Source: Sphaerolaimus hirsutus (Eukaryota; Nematoda; Chromadorea; Monhysterida; Sphaerolaimidae). From it: a stretch of 64,000 bases of DNA. Shown here one piece after another: positions 60,519 through 64,000 of this stretch. Each line of letters starts with the position of its first letter. Within the stretch, counting starts at the first letter, position 1. The notes below the pieces were generated by a model. That model saw only the letters and a list, made by a program, of their open reading frames with translations. It was not told where the DNA came from and made no database searches. The stretch spans positions 19,729,832 through 19,793,831 of the forward strand of contig OZ038458.1 of assembly GCA_964036195.1 (NCBI GenBank), written 5' to 3'. The position numbers were made by a program, and so were the translations under genes.

Positions 60519-60963
60519 CCCTGCGATGCACCGTTAGGAAGTTATTTACATGTCAAGTTCAAATTTTCAAATTTACTCCTTTATGGGTGGTTACAAAATA
60601 TGACATAACTCCCAAAATATTTACCAGCCAACAAAATTTAGAGACACAAAAATTGTAGACAAATGTCCGAGATATCTGAAAAGTGCAGGGCAAGCTTTGT
60701 CGCCCAAAGATGGCGCTGCCGGGCCAGCGCCAAACTTTAAAATGCGATTTTGAAAAATCGAAAAATCTGGATATGTTAACTTTTGGAATGAAAGTCCCCA
60801 CTTCCAAGAACAGAATGTTGTCGTTATCACTTTCAAATGAACATTAGGTAGGTTTATTTAATACATTTTCATTCGTTTCTCCGTTTCGATCATCATGAAT
60901 CGTTACGTTGGTGGAGTGGGTGATATGAGACTTTTTGAGTGTTCACGTTAGGTGTACCGTATT
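60519..60963 (+). repeat. Direct repeat, right copy
   Basis: Same orientation and start as 59165-59607; a few percent of bases differ. Its end continues into C-rich P1-type sequence. Confidence 0.75.
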
Positions 60964-61142
60964 TCCTTGAAATTCCCCCTTGAATTAACCCCTCCACCCT
61001 CGATATACTCCCAGGTGTTTTCAAACTGAGGAAAAAATACCCCCCCCCCCCCTCGAAATACCCCCGTCTGGAATGATGTACATCATGTATGCAGTGTACA
61101 TGATGTATTGATTGATGCCAGTTTGCATCCCAGATACACATA

Positions 61143-61512
61143 CCTACCGTATTTCCTCGAAATACCACCCCCCCTCGAAATACCCCCCCCCCTTGAAATA
61201 CCCCCCTCGTTTCACCCCCCCTCTCGGGACCACTGTGAAACAATCACCCCCGGGGGTATTCCGAGGTAATACGGTATACGCTAATTTGTGTACGATGTAA
61301 ATACGTCTACAGCCCGAATGAAACCTATTCTCTCACGTTTATTACCGTTTTTGTGTATGAAAAAGTGTATTCTTTACTATGGATTTCACGAAGTTTTCTG
61401 ACGAAATAATAAACCCCCTTCGAATAAGCCCCCCCCCCACGAAATACCCCACCCCTCAAAATTTTCACTCTGAAAAAAATAACCCCCCTGGCGGTATTTC
61501 GAGGAAATACGG
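61143..61512. mobile_element. P1 elements, adjacent copies
   Basis: Terminal motifs CCGTATTTCCTCGAAATACC and complements occur at 61146, 61252, 61490; at least two elements lie side by side upstream of the peptide gene. Confidence 0.55.
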
Positions 61513-61775
61513 TATATAAAAACATTAGGTATACATATTTTTCTGACCCAGTAAATACAATGTGGCTGGACAGAACTTCAACAAACAACTGTGCCAAAAA
61601 TAAACAATAACAGGAAACAAAAGAAAAGATAAGCTGTGCGGGGAACACCAAGTCAGAAATTCATCTGAATATTGCTCAGTAAACTGATAAATTTATCAGG
61701 ATGTAAACAAAAATTTAGAGTATCTGTAAACAGGATGCATGCATAAACAACATTGAAAAACAAACAATTCCAGAG

Positions 61776-61782
61776 TATAAAT
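61776..61782 (+). promoter_or_regulatory. TATA box of the cysteine-rich peptide gene
   Basis: TATAAAT lies 96 nt before the ATG at 61878. With initiation about 30 nt downstream, near 61806-61812, the 5' leader would be about 70 nt. This is inferred from position and sequence only. Confidence 0.5.
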
Positions 61783-61877
61783 GCACACTGTTGCTGGCTG
61801 GTTCCCAATCAAATTTCAAAAAACAATAGCAAACCATTTCTGAACCAACCCCACACAAAGAACCTACAACCTCAAAA

Positions 61878-63536
61878 ATGAACAACACCCTACTTTGCAC
61901 CTGCATTATCCTATGCATTTTCATGGCCTATTCAACCTTCACAGGAGTTATAGGGGTCAAAATGACTGTGCGGGGAAGTGGCCCACTGCAGAGATGCAAG
62001 GATAGGTGCAAGCTTCAGTGTATTAGAGGGATGGGCTGCGGTTGGTTGATATAATGGCCCTGTGCACACTAGTTTTCACGCGAAATTTAGAATACTCATA
62101 AATGATATTTGAATGTGTTTGAGTTTACTACAATGAGTCATTTTTAATCTCCGTCAACTGTAGTTGACGGCCACCTCGCTCTAGAAAACTCAAATGCGTT
62201 CTAAGCTGATTTGTGAGTTTTCGAAATTCCGTGTAAAAACTAGTGTGCACAGGCACATAGTTAAGGTGTATGTATTTCTCATTAGACGCAATTGCTATTT
62301 TTCAAATTCAAGTCGTGTTGGCAAGTAGCCATAAAGTTCTACCATGAATCTTTTTCAAGCAAAATATACCTATTTTTTTCTAATTTTTGAAAAGCTGTAA
62401 AGTATAAATATAAATAAAATGCATGATTTGATATTGAGAAACTTTTGCATTGCAGAAAGATCACAATGCAAACGCCGACATGTGGGATACGGCAACTGCG
62501 TCCCGCAGCATAACAGTTATCAGATCGGGTGAGCGTTTTGATATCAGGTGCCACTCCAGAGTCCAGACCCTGTAAAAAGCCCTGTAAAATGTCAAATGTC
62601 ATGCAAAGTGTCAAAAGTCATAGAAAATGCTTTGCAAAATGGCAACTCGGTGGCCATATTGCAGGGCATTTTCCATGACTTTTGACACTTTGCCTGACAT
62701 TTGACATTTTACAGGGCTTTTTACAGGGTCCGGGAGTGCACCCAGATGGCCATGTTTTTTTATAATAAATATGTAGGTATTTTTTATGAATCTCTCTATG
62801 TGTTTTGCAGGGTTTGGCCACATCCCTTTATTTCCAATGGGGGGCAGCCCCTCCAAATCTGTCAAGTTTCTACCGTATTTCCTCGAAATACCCGCCCCCT
62901 TGAATTAACCCCCCCCCCCTCGAAATACCCCCAGGTGTTTTTGAGCTGGGGAAAAAATACCCCCCCCTCGAAATACCCCCCGTCTGAAATGATGTACATC
63001 ATGTATGCAATGTAAATACATGATGTATATATTGGTCGCAGTTAGCATCGCAGCTACACATATACTAGTTTGTGTAGCGATGCACGTTGATATGTCCAAA
63101 TATACCCTACTTGGACACGTTGATTACCGGTTTTGGGTATGAAACCGTACTATTTACTATGAATTTCATGAAAATTTCTGACGAAATAATAACCCCCCCC
63201 CCCCACGAATAAGCCCCCCCCCCTCGAAATACCCCCCTCAAAATTTCCACTCTGGTTCCACAAATTTCCACAATGAGTTGTCTTGTTTCCCGGGGGGGCG
63301 TTATGTTGCCCTACCCTTTTTGTATCCACCCTTTACTATCATATACCAAACTCGAAATTACAGCACGTAACATTTAATGCGCAATTAACATTTTCGATCC
63401 CAATTAATTTGCAATTAATTATTTTCAACGCAGCGGCAGCAGACGCGACTGCACGGCCAGCGCCGTTTATCAGGAACGCTGCAGGTGCAGTCGATGCGGC
63501 GAGAACAAAGAGATCTTCTATGTGGAGCTGAACTGA
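61878..63536 (+). CDS. Small cysteine-rich secreted peptide precursor, three exons
   Basis: Exons 61878-62040, 62456-62528 and 63434-63536 join in frame at GT-AG sites to give 112 aa ending in TGA. Residues 1-26 are a hydrophobic signal peptide starting MNNTLLCTCIILCIF. The rest is short, basic and cysteine-rich: ten cysteines, spaced roughly 3-3-5-4-9-16-9-1-2 residues apart, suggesting a disulfide-stapled secreted peptide (antimicrobial, toxin-like or signalling). I do not recognise a named family. Donor of exon 1 is GTTGGT, the same unusual form used by the RGM exon 2 and AARS exon 6 donors. Without splicing, exon 1 runs to a TAA at 62050-62052, giving a 57-aa alternative. Intron 1 carries a V-type hairpin element at 62056-62254 and intron 2 an M1 copy at 62548-62745 plus a P1 element. 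A TATA box lies about 100 nt upstream of the ATG. Exon structure is inferred from frame and splice logic only. Confidence 0.68.
62056..62254. mobile_element. V-type hairpin MITE in peptide-gene intron 1
   Basis: CCTGTGCACACTAGTTTTCAC on the left and its complement on the right, centre CAACTGTAGTTGA. It starts 15 nt after the exon 1 donor. Confidence 0.65.
62548..62745. mobile_element. M1 MITE in peptide-gene intron 2
   Basis: GTGCCACTCCAGAGTCCAGA on the left and AGGGTCCGGGAGTGCACCC on the right. AG precedes and AG follows, the same 2-bp flank as in the two ShK introns. Confidence 0.7.
62871..63245. mobile_element. P1 element in peptide-gene intron 2
   Basis: Left terminus CCGTATTTCCTCGAAATACC, internal CTCGAAATACCCCC units and C runs; no clean right end. 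Confidence 0.5.
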
Positions 63537-64000
63537 ATTGTGGTGGTGGACCTAACGCTTTCATTATGATTGACAAGAAAATTGATTTTTTTGGATTTGT
63601 TTTGATGGTTTAGATTTTTTATGATTCTTCTAAAACACGATTTTAAATGTGTGTTTTTTTGTATTTTTACGTTCTTGCCCACTGTACATACCCAAACTTT
63701 CTATGACATTGTGGGCAAAAAAATGACATTGTGAAAGAATAACATTTTTTTTTAAACACGCCTAACTGGGCAAAAAATGACATTGTGAATGAATAACATT
63801 TTTTTTAAAAACGCCTAACTGTTTATTTGATAGATATAATTCGGCTCTGAAAGTGAAATGTACATATTTTTTATCAGTTAGACATATTCATGATGTGCAT
63901 AAAATGCAAAAAAATTGTCCATGAATGAATTTGTACAATTTCAAAGGAAAAAGTGCCAATGTTTTTTTCCAATCCTGTATGTATTCTGTATTTCTGTTCT
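63537..64000. other. Downstream of the peptide gene
   Basis: AT-rich. The motif TGGGCAAAAAATGACATTGTG, followed by TGAATGAATAACATTTTTTTT-like text, appears twice at 63710-63830. No gene seen. Confidence 0.4.

Larger units (their letters stand above)
57738..61877. other. Intergenic between AARS and the peptide gene
   Basis: AARS promoter region, a short GGCGCC/TTCCATCAC remnant near 58120-58185, the P3 copy, the repeat-flanked retrotransposon fragment, P1 elements and the TATA box. At 58420-58625 a short motif, AAGTGCACATATCCA, recurs several times. Confidence 0.45.

Overview
This window is nuclear DNA of an animal. Its genes are split by GT-AG introns and match known metazoan families: a repulsive guidance molecule, UDP-glucose 6-dehydrogenase, cytosolic alanyl-tRNA synthetase and secreted ShK-domain proteins. 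About half or more of the sequence is short non-autonomous DNA transposons, often nested. An invertebrate, probably a protostome, fits best. The sequence does not let me name the phylum, and no virus, organelle or bacterial block is visible.

Layout. 1-8164: no recognisable gene; several repeat elements. 8165-14350 (+): six-exon RGM gene. 17670-23324 (+): secreted ShK-domain gene A, with two ShK domains each cut by a hairpin MITE that behaves exactly as an intron. 25096-40876 (-): eleven-exon UGDH gene; its 7.9-kb intron 3 holds, on the opposite strand, a paralogue of gene A (gene B, 32799-34632). 44364-57737 (-): nineteen-exon AARS1-type gene. 59165-60963: non-LTR retrotransposon remnant between long direct repeats. 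61878-63536 (+): three-exon gene for a small cysteine-rich secreted peptide, with a TATA box. Every splice junction listed for RGM, UGDH, AARS and the peptide gene keeps the frame. The ShK1-ShK2 junction of genes A and B is unresolved.

Most interesting system. An 18-copy hairpin MITE family (here M1; termini GTGCCACTCCCAGACCCTG and its complement) appears able to make introns. Its left end starts with GT, it sits after AG, and a duplicated AG follows its right end, so splicing removes the element plus one AG and restores the coding sequence. Two such introns interrupt ShK domains in gene A. At the first, paralogue B still carries the uninterrupted exon, giving an internal before/after pair. 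A third copy lies at the donor of an AARS intron. Such introners are known mainly in protists and fungi and in a limited set of animals.

Other points. A hAT-like element (8-bp target duplications) carries a 250-bp copy of the UGDH intron 2/exon 3 boundary. Several hAT-like families have interiors built from their own low-complexity motif. The RGM cleavage site reads GDTH instead of GDPH. The genes do not form one pathway; they are ordinary neighbours in a transposon-rich region.
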